A stretch of DNA of 64,000 nt, taken from assembly GCF_039537585.1 (NCBI RefSeq), contig NZ_BAABAU010000001.1:558001-622000 (forward strand), written 5' to 3'. Shown here piece after piece: positions 63,334 through 64,000 of this stretch. Each line of letters starts with the position of its first letter. Position 1 is the stretch's first letter. The stretch is from Frondihabitans peucedani (GTDB lineage: Bacteria > Actinomycetota > Actinomycetes > Actinomycetales > Microbacteriaceae). The notes beneath the pieces are model-generated. The model saw only the letters and a list, made by a program, of their open reading frames with translations, made no database searches and was not told the origin of the DNA. Made by a program: the position numbers and the translations under genes.

Positions 63334-64000
63334 TCAGGAGGCCCGGCGAGGAGAGGGCAGGAGCCCGAGTCCGCGGACGATGCCCTCTCGGGGTGAGGCC
63401 AGGCTGATCCTGATCCAGCCCTCGCCCGAGCGCCCGAACGCGCTGCCCGGCGCCACGGCCACCCGCTGCTCCAGCAGGAACTCCTCCGCCCAGGTCGCGA
63501 CGTCGCCGCGCGAGACGTGCGACACGTCGATCCAGAGGTAGAACGCGCCCTCGGGGCGGAGGTAGGCGAGCCCCCGCTCGTCGAGGATCGACATCGCGAG
63601 CTCGAGATTGCCGCGGTAGTGCTCCCTCGCGTCGGCCACCGGCTGGTTGTCGCCGACGATCGCGGCCAGCGCTGCGAACTGGTCGGGCTCGGCGACGCAG
63701 CTGATCTGCGCCTCCTGCACCGTACGCATGGTGTCGGCGAGCCCCCTCGGCGTGACGAGGTAGCCCACGCGCACGCCCGTCATCGCGTAGGTCTTGCTCA
63801 GCGAGAAGACGCTGAAGACGCGGTCGTCGTCGTCGAGGGCGGCCAGACTCACGTGCGAGGCGCCGTAGGTGAAGTACTCGTAGACCTCGTCGCTGACGAC
63901 CCAGAGGTCGTGCTCCTTCGCAAACGCCAGGAGGCCGCGCAGGATCTCCTCGCCGAACACGACCCCGAGCGGATTGGATGGCGAGTTCACGATGATCGCC
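63334..64000 (-). CDS. Class I/II aminotransferase (5' end outside window)
   Basis: The C-terminal 221 residues are visible; the frame is open across the window edge. PLP-binding Lys in SLSKTYAMTGVRVGY, the upstream Asp/Tyr region VVSDEVYEYFTYG, NSPSNPLGVV, and the substrate carboxylate Arg in GWIRISLAS. Typical of aspartate/aromatic-type aminotransferases (fold type I); exact substrates unknown. It would run about 170 residues more upstream. Confidence 0.9.
   Translation of the reverse strand, partial: AIIVNSPSNPLGVVFGEEILRGLLAFAKEHDLWVVSDEVYEYFTYGASHVSLAALDDDDRVFSVFSLSKTYAMTGVRVGYLVTPRGLADTMRTVQEAQISCVAEPDQFAALAAIVGDNQPVADAREHYRGNLELAMSILDERGLAYLRPEGAFYLWIDVSHVSRGDVATWAEEFLLEQRVAVAPGSAFGRSGEGWIRISLASPREGIVRGLGLLPSPRRAS

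Noticed and set aside
59467-63396. Plus-strand open frame of 1309 codons
   Set aside because: It is antisense to hemW, DUF1990 and lepA, and its Asp/Arg/Val/Gly-rich translation matches no protein; such long antisense frames are normal at about 70% GC.

Overview
The window is a high-GC (about 70% by eye) chromosomal segment of an actinobacterium, most likely family Microbacteriaceae. The evidence is the aceE - PucR-type regulator - fabD - fabH - acpP - fabF cluster, DUF3145, the CE1758/CE1759 flavin pair, the era/CNNM/ybeY/phoH/HIT/rsmE/dnaJ/hrcA/hemW/lepA core block on one strand, frequent GTG/TTG starts and many leaderless promoters. No rRNA, CRISPR array, insertion sequence or prophage is visible. 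Coding density is very high and no gene-free stretch exceeds about 300 bases.

Layout: 1-7581 (+) holds the 3' part of aceE and the type II fatty-acid synthesis cluster with its PucR/FasR-like regulator, closed by a very long hairpin. 7720-10006 (-) holds DUF3145 and a trimmed family-A polymerase. 10034-14048 (-) is the most unusual locus: a small W-containing DUF6507-like protein, an ESX-effector-like DUF1023 alpha/beta hydrolase, two tandem paralogous lipoproteins and a DUF1684 protein, all with overlapping ends. 14155-18537 holds a flavin monooxygenase/FMN reductase pair with a palindromic operator, then an orphan sugar-binding lipoprotein divergent from a LacI regulator. 18553-23389 holds small secreted or unknown proteins, a DHA2 exporter with its MarR regulator, an orphan HicB-like protein and a zinc dehydrogenase. 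23567-26649 holds tRNA-Met(CAU) overlapping a glycosyltransferase gene, a DMT transporter, def and tRNA-Asn. 26779-34294 (-) is a six-gene dipeptide/oligopeptide ABC transporter operon ending in a D-2-hydroxyacid dehydrogenase. 34473-39016 (-) is dusB-dgt-dnaG. 39113-47279 holds a YbaK protein, a FrnE-type oxidoreductase, glyS, a divergent class-V aminotransferase/LysR pair, a lipoprotein, uppS, recO and a TRIC channel. 47368-51360 holds leuA with a leucine-rich leader peptide and a NarL-type two-component system. 51452-64000 is the translation/ribosome/heat-shock housekeeping block (era, CNNM, ybeY, phoH, HIT, rsmE, dnaJ, hrcA with a CIRCE-like box, hemW, DUF1990, lepA) and a partial class I/II aminotransferase.

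The genes are mostly ordinary metabolism and core machinery. The most novel signals are: (i) the possible type VII-secreted hydrolase with tandem lipoproteins as candidate immunity or partner proteins; (ii) a dispersed 7-8 bp motif, GCAGGAT(C/G), counted about 70 times by eye in both orientations and all reading frames, often forcing rare codons, in the manner of a DNA-uptake or genome-maintenance sequence; (iii) a leucine attenuation leader for leuA; (iv) very long near-perfect hairpins at convergent gene ends; and (v) a recurrent TANNNT-N6-start-codon architecture indicating leaderless transcripts.
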